This document shows positions 41,208-48,848 of a DNA stretch of 49,168 nt, one piece after another. Both the position numbers and the translations under genes were made by a program. Numbering within the stretch: the stretch's first letter is position 1; each line of letters opens with the position of its first letter. Source of the DNA: Algoriphagus marincola DSM 16067 (GTDB taxonomy: Bacteria > Bacteroidota > Bacteroidia > Cytophagales > Cyclobacteriaceae); NCBI RefSeq assembly GCF_000429405.1, contig NZ_KE386900.1:54515-103682 (forward strand), given 5' to 3'. The notes beneath the pieces were generated by a model, which was given only the letters and a program-made list of their open reading frames with translations, ran no database searches and was not told the origin of the DNA.

Positions 41208-41873
41208 CTAGCTTCTCCACAAATAGGGAAACAGAATATACCCGGCTGCCGCTACGATGGCATTGATCGCTGCCAAGGCTATCAACTTATCCACCGAAAC
41301 AGACCAATCCAGCCCGTCCAAGGCATTTTTGGAGATGCGGATAGCCATCAGCAAAATCGGGATAATGACGGGAAAACTCAAAATAGCCATCAAAGTCGCA
41401 TTATTACCCGCCTTAGAGGCAATTCCTGAGACCATGGTCAAGCTCGCCGAAAAACCCATAGCGCCCAGTACCAAATTCAGCAGAAAGAGTCCATGATCCT
41501 GAACTGGATTGCCCAAGATCACCGAAAAAACCCCATAGCCTAAAAGGGCCAAAATCAGCGTCAAACCGGTATTATAGATAATTTTCGAAAGAATGACGGC
41601 CTCCGGTGAAGCGATCATGTAGTAGTAAAGTTGTCGCCCCTGATGCTCTTGCACAAAGCTTTTGGCCACAGCATTCACCGCCGAAAAAAGCATGATGATC
41701 CAGTAGAGTGCATTCCAGGTAGGAATTGAAAGGTTTCCCATTTTGGCTCCCACAGAAAGGTAGGTGATAAAAACTGCCGATACCACATAAAGTAAAATCC
41801 CATTGAGCGCGTACTTTTGACGCCACTCTAAGGTGATTTCTTTACGAATGAGAACGGAGATTTCTTTCCACAT
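41208..41873 (-). CDS. ccmB: heme exporter protein CcmB
   Basis: A 221-residue membrane protein with six helices, matching CcmB, the permease of the CcmABCD heme-handling complex in cytochrome c maturation (system I). Family marks are MWKEISVLIRKEITLEWRQKYALNGILLYV near the N-terminus and EHQGRQLYYYMIASPEAVILSKIIYN in the first loop. Length is standard. No ccmA, ccmC or ccmE is next to it in the window: the gene upstream on the same strand is dgt, 32 nt away, an unrelated function. The remaining ccm genes presumably lie just beyond this locus or elsewhere, as is common in Bacteroidota. Confidence 0.9.
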   Translation of the reverse strand: MWKEISVLIRKEITLEWRQKYALNGILLYVVSAVFITYLSVGAKMGNLSIPTWNALYWIIMLFSAVNAVAKSFVQEHQGRQLYYYMIASPEAVILSKIIYNTGLTLILALLGYGVFSVILGNPVQDHGLFLLNLVLGAMGFSASLTMVSGIASKAGNNATLMAILSFPVIIPILLMAIRISKNALDGLDWSVSVDKLIALAAINAIVAAAGYILFPYLWRS

Positions 41874-41905
41874 GGTTCAAAGATAGGGGCTAAGGCCGAA
41901 ACTCC

Positions 41906-43285
41906 TTACACTCCAGGAAAGGAGATCCCTTTTACACGTCGGTACAGATTGAGCGCATACTTGTCGGTCATCCCTGAGATATAATCGATAAGTGCTCTAA
42001 GTAATGGATAAGGATTTACCTCTTCTCCCCAACCTTTCAGTGGGAAGTCCTCTGGGAGCAATCTTAAAATACTCTTATCCTGACCGGAGAATCGGCTTGG
42101 TGCGTAGAATTTGTGGTACAAGGCCTGTCCAAAAACCTCCAAAAGTCCTTCGAGTACCTGAAAGCCTGCCGCTTCCTTTTCCAAAACTAATTTGGAGCGG
42201 TAGATCTTCTGAACAGACAAATCTGTAATGGCTTGAAGCGCTTTGGCAGCAGGAATCACATCGGTCAGAGCCTTGTCAAAATTCCCTTTGCACATGCTTT
42301 CCTCATATTGGGCAAAAGCCTCTACCGTTTGCTGAATCAAAGCACCAATTGCCAAAGCACGCAAAGCGCCTAGATTTTGAGATTGGGTGCGGTTCTCGAG
42401 CTTTTTAGCATCAAATTTTTCCCCTAAAATGGGCTGAAGCAGCTTCACCGTCTCCTCAAAACTCACCAAACCCATGGTGCAGCCATCTTCCAAATCAATA
42501 ATGGAGTAGCAAATATCATCCGCTGCCTCTACCAAAAAAGCCAAAGGATGACGCAACCAGCATTCATCACTGGACTTCTCTATTCCCAGAAAATCAGTCA
42601 TCTGCTCAAAGTCTGCCAGCTGATTGATGAAAAACCCAAATTTCTTCTGACTTCTCCGGGCCACATCCCGATGGGCAATTTGACTGGGTCTAGGATACTT
42701 GGTAAAAGCCGCTAATGTCGCATAGGTCAGTTTCAAACCGTACTGTTTGGAAACCAACATGCGGAAACCTTGGGCATTTCCCTCAAATTGGCATAAATCA
42801 AACCACTGCTCGGGACGGAGATGCTTTTGCCAAGCAAGTCCTGCGGGGTGAAATTTGAAAAAATCCGAGATAGCTTCTTCACCAGCATGACCAAAAGGAG
42901 GATTTCCGATATCATGTGTCAGCGCCGCAGCCGCTACGATACCACCGATTTCGGAAGCCGAAATTCCTGATTGGGATAACGATGGGTATTTCTCTAAAAG
43001 AAACTCTCCGGCAGCTTTTCCCAAGGATCGACCGACAGAAGATACTTCCAGACTATGTGTCAGTCGGGTGTGAACAAATGCCTGTTCTGGCAAGGGAAAG
43101 ACCTGTGTCTTATCCTGCAAATTGCGGAAGGGAGCCGAAAAAATAATCCGGTCATAATCCACTTCGAATTCACTTCTTGCAGCTTGTGTGGGGATAAACC
43201 CCGGTTTTTCTCCAAATCTGCCCCGGCTCAGGAGGCGTTCCCATTTCATCATGCCCAAAATTAAGAAGCCTTGGAAAGAATCCAC
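41906..43285 (-). CDS. dgt: deoxyguanosinetriphosphate triphosphohydrolase (dGTPase)
   Basis: A protein of up to 459 residues with an HD-domain dNTP triphosphohydrolase architecture; the more likely start is the ATG at 43249 (MKWERLLSRG), giving about 447 residues. The HD motifs are visible: FVHTRLTHSLEVSSVGRSLG, ALTHDIGNPPFGHAGEEAI, and AADDICYSIIDLEDG. The conserved N-terminal block FEVDYDRIIFSAPFRNLQDKTQVFPLPE is as in dGTPases. The enzyme removes triphosphate from dGTP, affecting dNTP pools and phage infection. It precedes ccmB by 32 nt and is separated from amt by a terminator. Confidence 0.93.
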   Translation of the reverse strand: MDSFQGFLILGMMKWERLLSRGRFGEKPGFIPTQAARSEFEVDYDRIIFSAPFRNLQDKTQVFPLPEQAFVHTRLTHSLEVSSVGRSLGKAAGEFLLEKYPSLSQSGISASEIGGIVAAAALTHDIGNPPFGHAGEEAISDFFKFHPAGLAWQKHLRPEQWFDLCQFEGNAQGFRMLVSKQYGLKLTYATLAAFTKYPRPSQIAHRDVARRSQKKFGFFINQLADFEQMTDFLGIEKSSDECWLRHPLAFLVEAADDICYSIIDLEDGCTMGLVSFEETVKLLQPILGEKFDAKKLENRTQSQNLGALRALAIGALIQQTVEAFAQYEESMCKGNFDKALTDVIPAAKALQAITDLSVQKIYRSKLVLEKEAAGFQVLEGLLEVFGQALYHKFYAPSRFSGQDKSILRLLPEDFPLKGWGEEVNPYPLLRALIDYISGMTDKYALNLYRRVKGISFPGV

Positions 43286-43322
43286 GGGTTTTTGAAGAAT
43301 ATCAGTCCTAGAAGCAACATAA

Positions 43323-43353
43323 AAAAAGCAACAGGTAATTCCTGCTGCTTTTT
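43323..43353 (-). terminator. Rho-independent terminator of glnK-amt
   Basis: AAAAAGCAACAGG-taatt-CCTGCTGCTTTTT forms a long stem with one mismatch. On the minus strand it is followed by a T-run (aaaaaaa before it on the plus strand). It ends the glnK-amt transcript upstream of dgt. Confidence 0.85.
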
Positions 43354-43377
43354 CGTTTAGTTGATCATTGGTTATAA

Positions 43378-44607
43378 TTAATCCTTACTAGCAAAATCAG
43401 GATAGGCACGCATTCCGTGTTCATTGATATCAAGGCCTTCAACCTCCTCTCGTTGATCCACTCGAATTCCTACTGTTCGTTTCAGGGTGTATAAAATCAA
43501 ACCTGAGAAAAGCACGCAGAATAATCCGACTGCTCCAACACCAGTTAGTTGAGAAAGGAATTGGCTCCATCCAGCCAAATCACCAAAAATTCCGACGGCT
43601 AGGGTTCCCCAAATACCTCCAACCAAGTGAACTGAAATCGCTCCTACAGGGTCATCCACCTTCACTTTATCAAAGAAAACGACAGCAAGTACGATCAAGC
43701 CACCTGCTATAAAACCAATGATGGATGATTCACCTACACCCATTTGATCAGCACCGGCAGTGATTCCCACCAGGCCACCCAAAATTCCATTGAGAACCAT
43801 AGTGATATCATATGACTTGAACAGAAGGTAGGAAATCAACAAAGCTCCAAAAGCTCCGGAAGCTGCTGCAATAGAAGTCGTCACAAATACTTTAGAAACA
43901 GCACCTGGATCTGCACTCAATACCGATCCTCCATTGAAACCAAACCAGCCAAACCAAAGCAAAAACACCCCAAAGGTGGCTAATGGTAAATTATGGCCCG
44001 GCATGGCGCTCATGCCCTTTTCTGTATATTTTCCAACCCTCGGACCAAGCAGTGAAGCTCCAATCAAAGCTCCCCAACCTCCCACAGAATGGACAATGGT
44101 GGATCCAGCTAAGTCATAAAAAGGAGTGTCTAAAGTATTTAAAAATCCTCCACCCCATTTCCACATTCCCACAATGGGATAGCAGATTGCTACATACAAA
44201 ATGGAAAAGAAGATAAAAGGCCCCAATTTGATTCGCTCAGCTACAGCTCCGGATACGATAGTCGCCGCCGTTGCTGCAAACATTGCCTGGAAAATAAAAT
44301 CGGTGTAATAAGTGTAGCCGATATTATAATTTGAAGAGTCCCAGCCTTCTGGCAGACTGAGGCCAAATCCTGCAAATCCAAAGACCGATCCTTCAAAACC
44401 GGCTCCTGGATACATCAAATTAAAACCCACCAAGGCATAAGTAAGTAGGCCGATGGCCGGAATGATGGTGTTTTTAAAGAGGATGTTGACAGTATTCTTT
44501 GCTCGGGTCAGTCCGGCTTCCAAGCTGGCGAAACCCAAATGCATGATGAAAACCAGAATCGTGGCCATCATCATCCATAGATTGTTGACGGTAAATAATT
44601 CTTGCAT
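43378..44607 (-). CDS. amt: ammonium transporter
   Basis: A 409-residue ammonium channel of the Amt/MEP/Rh family with about 11 membrane helices. The signature HLGFASLEAGLTRAKNTVNIL lies in the first helix; the twin pore histidines are in STIVHSVGGWGAL and AISVHLVGGIWGTL. The signal-like N-terminus found in E. coli AmtB is not evident, as in many Bacteroidota. The gene follows the P-II gene by 33 nt on the same strand, the classical glnK-amt operon in which GlnK blocks the channel when nitrogen is plentiful. It is followed by a terminator. Confidence 0.95.
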   Translation of the reverse strand: MQELFTVNNLWMMMATILVFIMHLGFASLEAGLTRAKNTVNILFKNTIIPAIGLLTYALVGFNLMYPGAGFEGSVFGFAGFGLSLPEGWDSSNYNIGYTYYTDFIFQAMFAATAATIVSGAVAERIKLGPFIFFSILYVAICYPIVGMWKWGGGFLNTLDTPFYDLAGSTIVHSVGGWGALIGASLLGPRVGKYTEKGMSAMPGHNLPLATFGVFLLWFGWFGFNGGSVLSADPGAVSKVFVTTSIAAASGAFGALLISYLLFKSYDITMVLNGILGGLVGITAGADQMGVGESSIIGFIAGGLIVLAVVFFDKVKVDDPVGAISVHLVGGIWGTLAVGIFGDLAGWSQFLSQLTGVGAVGLFCVLFSGLILYTLKRTVGIRVDQREEVEGLDINEHGMRAYPDFASKD

Positions 44608-44640
44608 AGGTTTGAGAGAGTTCAGATAGGTTTAAGATGG

Positions 44641-44979
44641 TTAAAGGGCGCTTTCGCCAGTGTCATTGTTCCGGATTCGGTAGGCCTCCAATACATCGAA
44701 GACAAAGATTTTTCCATCCCCGATTTCCCCGGTTTTTCCTTCCCGGAGAATACATTGAATGACCCCATCTTTGAGTTCATCCGGTACGATGAGCTCTAGC
44801 TTTGTTCGCGGAATGTAAGCAGGTTCATAAGCCACACCTCGGTACATTTCTTGGCGAGCGTGCTCAAAGCCCATCCCCTTGATTTCGTAAAAAGAAAGGA
44901 ATTTGACTCCTAAGCCCGAGAGACAATTATGAATCTCTTCGAAGCGGGAAGTCCGGATGATCGCTTCTATTTTTTTCAT
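44641..44979 (-). CDS. glnK: nitrogen regulatory protein P-II
   Basis: A 112-residue P-II protein, a trimer sensing 2-oxoglutarate, ATP and ADP. The T-loop is at about 37-55 with Tyr51 (MYRGVAYEPAYIPRTKLELIV), the residue uridylylated in proteobacteria. The B-loop is GKTGEIGDGKIFV, as in active members. The C-terminal VLEAYRIRNNDTGE agrees. It is the first gene of the glnK-amt operon. Tyr51 is conserved here, but I see no uridylyltransferase gene in the window, so covalent control is open. Confidence 0.94.
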   Translation of the reverse strand: MKKIEAIIRTSRFEEIHNCLSGLGVKFLSFYEIKGMGFEHARQEMYRGVAYEPAYIPRTKLELIVPDELKDGVIQCILREGKTGEIGDGKIFVFDVLEAYRIRNNDTGESAL

Positions 44980-45374
44980 GTGCTTGTAATTTTTTTAAGT
45001 TGCCACTTAGCTTGTCCCGAATTTAATTCGGGAGAATCTCGCATGATGGATGGATCTTTCGATATGTCGAAATACACCACGCTCGATTTCATTTTCACAA
45101 TAGGTTTTGAGGTTCTTTAGGAATTTGGCATGAAAGTAATTCAAAAATTAAATAAAAATCAAAATTAGGTTTATTTTTTATCCCAGATTGAAAAAATTTT
45201 TATCCAAAAAGTCAATTCTGGTTTCAATTTTACCCTTGCAATAAAAAATAATCAGTATTTCTGAAGGCATAAGGTTAAAAATAAAGCCTATCTATAAAAA
45301 ATCAATTCCTTCTTACCTTGTGCTCCCCGGCAATTCGCTTAATTTTGCAGCGTTTTTTATCAGTGAAAAAGGAT
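44980..45374. other. intergenic region with divergent promoters, 395 bp
   Basis: No gene. A perfect 7-bp inverted repeat, CCCGAAT-tta-ATTCGGG, is at 45016-45032, about 40 bp upstream of glnK, and could bind a regulator of nitrogen genes or be a repeat. The stretch at 45130-45300 is very AT-rich. The start of the nucleotidyltransferase is taken as ATG 45375, so its region upstream is included. Confidence 0.5.
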
Positions 45375-46280
45375 ATGACTCAGAAACCAACTTTAGTAGT
45401 ATTAGCAGCAGGAATGGGCAGCCGATATGGCGGAAATAAGCAGATTGATGGCTTTGGTCCCGGTGGAGAAACTATTTTAGAATATTCCATTTTTGATGCG
45501 ATTCGGGCAGGCTTTGGAAAAGTAGTTTTCATCGTTCGAGAGGAAATCTTGGAGGTGGCCAAGGAAAAATTCGTTCCAAAATTGGAGAGTAAAATAGAAG
45601 TGGATTGGGTGATTCAATCCTTGGATAGCTTTGTGCCTGCGGAATTGAAGCAAGCAGACCGGGTAAAACCCTTCGGCACCGCCCACGCCGTTCTTTGTGC
45701 CAAAGATGCTGTCAAGGAACCCTTTGCCGTGATCAATGCGGATGATTTTTACGGAAAAGAAGCATTTGAGGTCTTAGGGAAATTCCTTTCCTCGAAAGTT
45801 CGTCCAGACTTACATGCCATGGTCGGCTATGCCATTCAGAATGTACTTTCCGAAAACGGAACCGTCAGCAGGGGAGTCTGCAAAACCAATGAAAAGGGGC
45901 AACTGATCGGAATGACTGAGCGTACATCCATCGCACGGGAACGAGAGAAAATTCTCAGTCGTGGAGAGGGCGAAGTAATTGAAATCGCAGAGAACACACC
46001 TGTGTCTATGAATTTTTGGGGCTTTCACCAGGAGGTTTTTGACGACATCGAGCAAATGTGGAATACGTTTCTCCCCGCCAATCTAGAAAACCTCAAATCG
46101 GAATTTTACATCCCAACGGTAGCCAATAACCTGATTCAATCAGGAAAAGCGGCGTTCGAGATTCTTCCCGGTGGCAAAACCTGGTTTGGGGTGACCTACA
46201 CGGAAGACAAGCCGGTGGTCATCGAGGCATTGAAAAAGCTACACGAAAGCGGGGAATACCCTGGAGATTTGTGGAAATAA
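45375..46280 (+). CDS. sugar-phosphate nucleotidyltransferase
   Basis: A 301-residue NTP transferase, like glucose-1-phosphate uridylyltransferase-type enzymes of the GT-A-fold family. The activated-sugar motif is TLVVLAAGMGSRYGGNKQID at the N-terminus, and the metal-binding aspartate is in FAVINADDFYGKEAF. The lysine/glycine region PFGTAHAVLCAKDAV is also typical. The actual sugar and nucleotide are unknown. An open frame extends to 45318, but ATG 45375 (after aaaaagga) gives the canonical N-terminus; a GTG at 45363 is a weaker alternative. It stands alone and is followed by a strong terminator. Confidence 0.85.
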   Translation: MTQKPTLVVLAAGMGSRYGGNKQIDGFGPGGETILEYSIFDAIRAGFGKVVFIVREEILEVAKEKFVPKLESKIEVDWVIQSLDSFVPAELKQADRVKPFGTAHAVLCAKDAVKEPFAVINADDFYGKEAFEVLGKFLSSKVRPDLHAMVGYAIQNVLSENGTVSRGVCKTNEKGQLIGMTERTSIAREREKILSRGEGEVIEIAENTPVSMNFWGFHQEVFDDIEQMWNTFLPANLENLKSEFYIPTVANNLIQSGKAAFEILPGGKTWFGVTYTEDKPVVIEALKKLHESGEYPGDLWK

Positions 46281-46283
46281 GGA

Positions 46284-46309
46284 AAAGAGGCCGAAGCCTC
46301 TTTTTTTTT
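46284..46309 (+). terminator. Rho-independent terminator
   Basis: Stem AAGAGGC / GCCTCTT with loop cgaa, then a run of nine T. It closes the nucleotidyltransferase gene and insulates the toxin-antitoxin locus. Confidence 0.9.
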
Positions 46310-46321
46310 ATTAAAAAATCC

Positions 46322-46338
46322 GTAACCAAATTGGTAAC
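46322..46338 (+). promoter_or_regulatory. candidate operator of the higBA operon
   Basis: The 17-bp near-perfect inverted repeat GTAACCAA-a-TTGGTAAC (one mismatched pair) ends 18 nt before the probable ATG at 46357. HigA-type antitoxins repress their own operon through such palindromes, so this is a reasonable candidate site. Confidence 0.45.
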
Positions 46339-46356
46339 ATTTTTGTATATTTGGAA

Positions 46357-46674
46357 ATGCGGATCATTGCAGTAAAAACCCTAAAGGAATGGTGTATTGC
46401 TTATCCAAAAGCAAAGCAAAGTCTTTTGGCTTGGCATGAAGAGGCCCTTTCCGCAGAATGGAATAGCCCAAATGAGTTAAAGTCGCAATTTCACAATGCT
46501 TCGATCATCTCAGACAAAAGAGTGATTTTCAATATTCATGGAAATTCATTTCGCTTAATTGTGGATATCGAATATCGATTGAAAATAGTCTTTATTGTTT
46601 GGTTTGGAACCCATCAGGAATACGACAAAATAGACGCAAAAATCATCAGCTATGGTAAAGCCAATAAAAAATAA
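46357..46674 (+). CDS. higB: HigB family type II toxin (mRNA interferase)
   Basis: A 105-residue toxin of the HigB family (Pfam HigB_toxin). Family marks are IIAVKTLKEWCIAYPKAKQSLLAWHEEALSAEW, FNIHGNSFRLIVDIEYRLKIVFIVWFGTHQEYDKI. It cleaves mRNA in association with ribosomes. The ATG at 46357 is chosen over the TTG at 46351. It is transcribed ahead of its antitoxin, as in other higBA loci, and overlaps it by 23 nt, so the pair is translationally coupled. The upstream inverted repeat could mediate autoregulation. Confidence 0.93.
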   Translation: MRIIAVKTLKEWCIAYPKAKQSLLAWHEEALSAEWNSPNELKSQFHNASIISDKRVIFNIHGNSFRLIVDIEYRLKIVFIVWFGTHQEYDKIDAKIISYGKANKK

Positions 46675-47011
46675 CAGCGAATACGAAAATGCTTTGGAGC
46701 GCGCTTACGATTTAATGCAACAAGAATTAGCACCTGAGTCAGAAGCTTCCGATGAGTTGGAGGTTCTTTCTATTCTTATCAAAGAGTATGAAAACGTTCA
46801 TTTCCCAATTCCAAAACCTCACCCAATTGAAGCGATAAAGTTCCGGTTGGATCAAATGGGAATCTCCGAATCCGAGCTTTCTGAAATTTTGGGTGCCCGA
46901 TCTAGAAAATCAGAGATCCTATCTGGAAAGCGAAAATTAAGCCTTGCTATGATTCGGAAACTTAATGAGAAATTAAAAATTCCCGCAGAGGTGTTGATCA
47001 GAGAGTATTAA
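46652..47011 (+). CDS. higA: HigA family antitoxin, XRE-like
   Basis: A 119-residue protein with a C-terminal helix-turn-helix at about 60-115 (EAIKFRLDQMGISESELSEILGARSRKSEILSGKRKLSLAMIRKLNEKLKIPAEVL), typical of HigA. The N-terminal half (YENALERAYDLMQQELAPESEASDELEVL) is helical and acidic and probably wraps the toxin. It overlaps higB and would bind the palindrome upstream. Length is normal. Together with higB it is a complete toxin-antitoxin module between a core gene and accessory DNA. Confidence 0.93.
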   Translation: MVKPIKNNSEYENALERAYDLMQQELAPESEASDELEVLSILIKEYENVHFPIPKPHPIEAIKFRLDQMGISESELSEILGARSRKSEILSGKRKLSLAMIRKLNEKLKIPAEVLIREY

Positions 47012-47035
47012 TTTTTAAAAAACTCCAGCCTCATT

Positions 47036-47188
47036 TTACTCCCTCTTCACCTTCCCCATTTCCACCCCAAAGAAAAAGACCTCCGAGTCGAGTTGGGCTA
47101 GGATAGCATGCGATCGCTCCGGTCTGGCATCGGTCAAAAAGATCTGCCCAAAGGTATAAAAAAGAAAATCCTTGACCTCGAACTTAAA
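47036..47188 (-). pseudogene. recF: fragment of the recF 3' end
   Basis: Translating the minus strand from about 47188 to the stop at 47036-47038 gives FKFEVKDFLFYTFGQIFLTD, then ARPERSHAILAQLDSEVF and FFGVEMGKVKRE. This matches the last ~40 residues of Bacteroidota RecF (FGQIF[IL]TDARPER). A stop at 47195-47197 and no homology beyond show that the rest of the gene is missing. It is a remnant, presumably from a rearrangement next to the toxin-antitoxin locus. Confidence 0.6.
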
Positions 47189-47362
47189 ATTTTTTTAAGA
47201 TTTATTTTATTGATTTTCAATCTTTTAAAAATTATTTCACATCAAACTTAAAAATTGTTTTTGTTTTTGTTAATTAGTTGAACTTAAATGCTGCAGCAAT
47301 CTACTTTATTTATTCACCGAAAACCGGTGTCTTAATTTGTTTAACAAAAAAATTTTCAAATC
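47189..47362. other. AT-rich leader of the peptide gene
   Basis: Part of the 351-bp gap between higA and the small secreted peptide gene. It is extremely AT-rich, with runs such as tttttgtttttgttaatt, and probably contains the promoter of the next gene. No element was identified with confidence. Confidence 0.4.
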
Positions 47363-47602
47363 ATGAAAAAAATTAAAGTTTTAGCCGTCTTATTTGGCAT
47401 TTCAGTTGGAATTGTGAACCTATCCTTAGAGTCAAACGCAAAAAGTATTGGCAGTACCATTGGTGGGATAATTGATTGTCCGCTGTCTGGAAAGCCTTGT
47501 TCGTCTGACGCAGATAGTGATCAAAAGGAAAGATGTAAGATATCTGTAGGAGCAAGTCTTACACCTCGTGGACCTTTTCCGTCAGTATCTTGTTCTGAGT
47601 AA
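47363..47602 (+). CDS. small secreted four-cysteine peptide precursor, NVEALA-like
   Basis: A 79-residue protein with a signal peptide (IKVLAVLFGISVGIVNLSLE) cleaved near Ala26 (ESNA-KS), leaving a ~53-residue peptide with four cysteines at 39, 46, 58 and 77. Such short Bacteroidota peptides, encoded just before a BF3164-like or propeller lipoprotein, are often grouped with the NVEALA family. The NVEALA motif itself is not present, so this is a relative at best. A 9-bp hairpin separates it from the lipoprotein gene 63 nt downstream, with which it probably forms an operon. It might be a secreted signal, bacteriocin-like peptide or ligand; this is inference. Confidence 0.6.
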   Translation: MKKIKVLAVLFGISVGIVNLSLESNAKSIGSTIGGIIDCPLSGKPCSSDADSDQKERCKISVGASLTPRGPFPSVSCSE

Positions 47603-47612
47603 GATTCAACAA

Positions 47613-47637
47613 GTGCAGGGCATTCCAAGCCCTGCAC
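47613..47637 (+). promoter_or_regulatory. intercistronic hairpin between peptide and lipoprotein genes
   Basis: GTGCAGGGC-attccaa-GCCCTGCAC is a perfect 9-bp stem without a following T-run. It may stabilise or process the peptide mRNA, or attenuate expression of the lipoprotein gene, rather than act as a full terminator. Confidence 0.6.
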
Positions 47638-47665
47638 AACCATACCTCTAGTTATTTCCCAAACA

Positions 47666-48661
47666 ATGAAAATCTTTAGAGTCTTATTTTTCTTAAGTAT
47701 TCTTTGTTCTTGTGTTCATAAAGAAACTAGAATAATGAGTGAAACAAAAATTTCTACCAGTAAAGGGGAAATAAATTATGATGGGCGAATCAATAGATTA
47801 TTTGTTGATGACAATTCAATTCACATCGTAGGTTCACCATACGAAATAATCAGAAGTTACGATGACGATGGATCACTGATAAAGGAAACAGGAAAGAAAG
47901 GTCCGGCAAACTGGGAGATAAGCTCAGTTTGGTGGTATGATGAAAATGACAGTACCTACACCATCTATGATTACGGGAAGAATCTGATCAATCGATTTGA
48001 TTCTGAAACCGATAGTTTACTTCTCAGCTATAAATTTGCATCTAGATCAAATGTAATTAAATACGATATTAATAAATTTCTATCTTCACAAATCAACGAA
48101 AAGGGAGATTTTGAATTCGTTTTGATTGATATAACAGACGGATCCTACAAGAAAAATTTTTCAATAAATGACATACTTGTTGCCTTAGGAGTGGAAGAAA
48201 AGAAAGATTTGGATTTTTTATTATATGGAGACTTTGCAGGTAGTCAAGAAAGCCCTGAAATCTTTATTTATTACTGCTTGAATGCCCCTATCTTTTTCAG
48301 GATTGATTTGGAAAAGGAAACTGTTCAGTTATATAAAGATTTTAGATATGAATTTATGCCAGAAGTTTACAGATCGGGCAATAATGTTGTGCTCAATCCA
48401 AATCAGAACTGGTTTGTTTCAGGAGCTATCATTAAGGATAAAATTTACTTATTAACCATTAAACAAAATGAATATTACGTCGAAATTGATTCCAAATGGT
48501 TTTTAGATATTTATGATTTGAAAACTGGTTTGTATGCGGAGAGTATTCTACTAGAAAGATCCGAAGATGAATATTTCCCATTTGAAATAAGGAATAGAGA
48601 TAATGAAATAATAATAGGTTGGAATTTTGAAAAATTGAAAATTTATGAATTTGAGAAATAA
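47666..48661 (+). CDS. lipoprotein, beta-propeller-like (BF3164/6-bladed propeller type)
   Basis: A 331-residue protein with a lipoprotein signal; the acylated residue is Cys14 or Cys16 (FFLSILCSC). The mature protein has repeated blocks of strands with hydrophobic-aromatic ends: GRINRLFVDDNSIHIVGSPYEIIRSYDDDGSLI, WYDENDSTYTIYDYGKNLINRFD, SESETDSLLLSYKFA-like, and DIYDLKTGLYAESILLE near the end. This fits a 6-bladed beta-propeller such as the BF3164-like or DUF4221 lipoproteins of Bacteroidota. It follows the small peptide gene and overlaps by 17 nt a small membrane-protein gene, so all three may form an operon. Its role is unknown. Confidence 0.7.
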   Translation: MKIFRVLFFLSILCSCVHKETRIMSETKISTSKGEINYDGRINRLFVDDNSIHIVGSPYEIIRSYDDDGSLIKETGKKGPANWEISSVWWYDENDSTYTIYDYGKNLINRFDSETDSLLLSYKFASRSNVIKYDINKFLSSQINEKGDFEFVLIDITDGSYKKNFSINDILVALGVEEKKDLDFLLYGDFAGSQESPEIFIYYCLNAPIFFRIDLEKETVQLYKDFRYEFMPEVYRSGNNVVLNPNQNWFVSGAIIKDKIYLLTIKQNEYYVEIDSKWFLDIYDLKTGLYAESILLERSEDEYFPFEIRNRDNEIIIGWNFEKLKIYEFEK

Positions 48662-48848
48662 ATTCACCCATTTATTTCGTGAGCTGTTAGAATATCTTAT
48701 ATTGATATTTAATATATCCTCATTGATTATATTATTTGTAAAATTTGAAGAATTTTCAAATGTATTTATAAGGAGTAATTATCAATTTATTTCTGAAAAT
48801 AATGAAATAATATTAATTTTTATAATCATTTTATTATTTATATGGTAG
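48645..48848 (+). pseudogene. small membrane-protein gene cut by an IS element
   Basis: The frame starts at 48645, overlapping the lipoprotein gene by 17 nt, and codes for about 66 residues with two hydrophobic stretches (LLEYLILIFNISSLIILFV and IILIFIIILLFIW). It stops at the TAG at 48846-48848, which lies in the first bases of the IS256-type element. The intact protein was probably longer; the remaining part would be beyond the element, outside the window. If so, the insertion also truncates this operon. Confidence 0.55.

Noticed and set aside
45016..45032. CCCGAAT-tta-ATTCGGG as a specific nitrogen-regulator operator
   Set aside because: Similar CCCGAA...TTCGGG palindromes occur elsewhere (about 18838-18854), so a repeat is as likely; kept only as a note in the intergenic entry.
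46346..46353. Bacteroidota -7 promoter box TATATTTG before higB
   Set aside because: It ends only 3 nt before the ATG and no properly spaced -33 box is seen; a leaderless start there would fall inside the gene.
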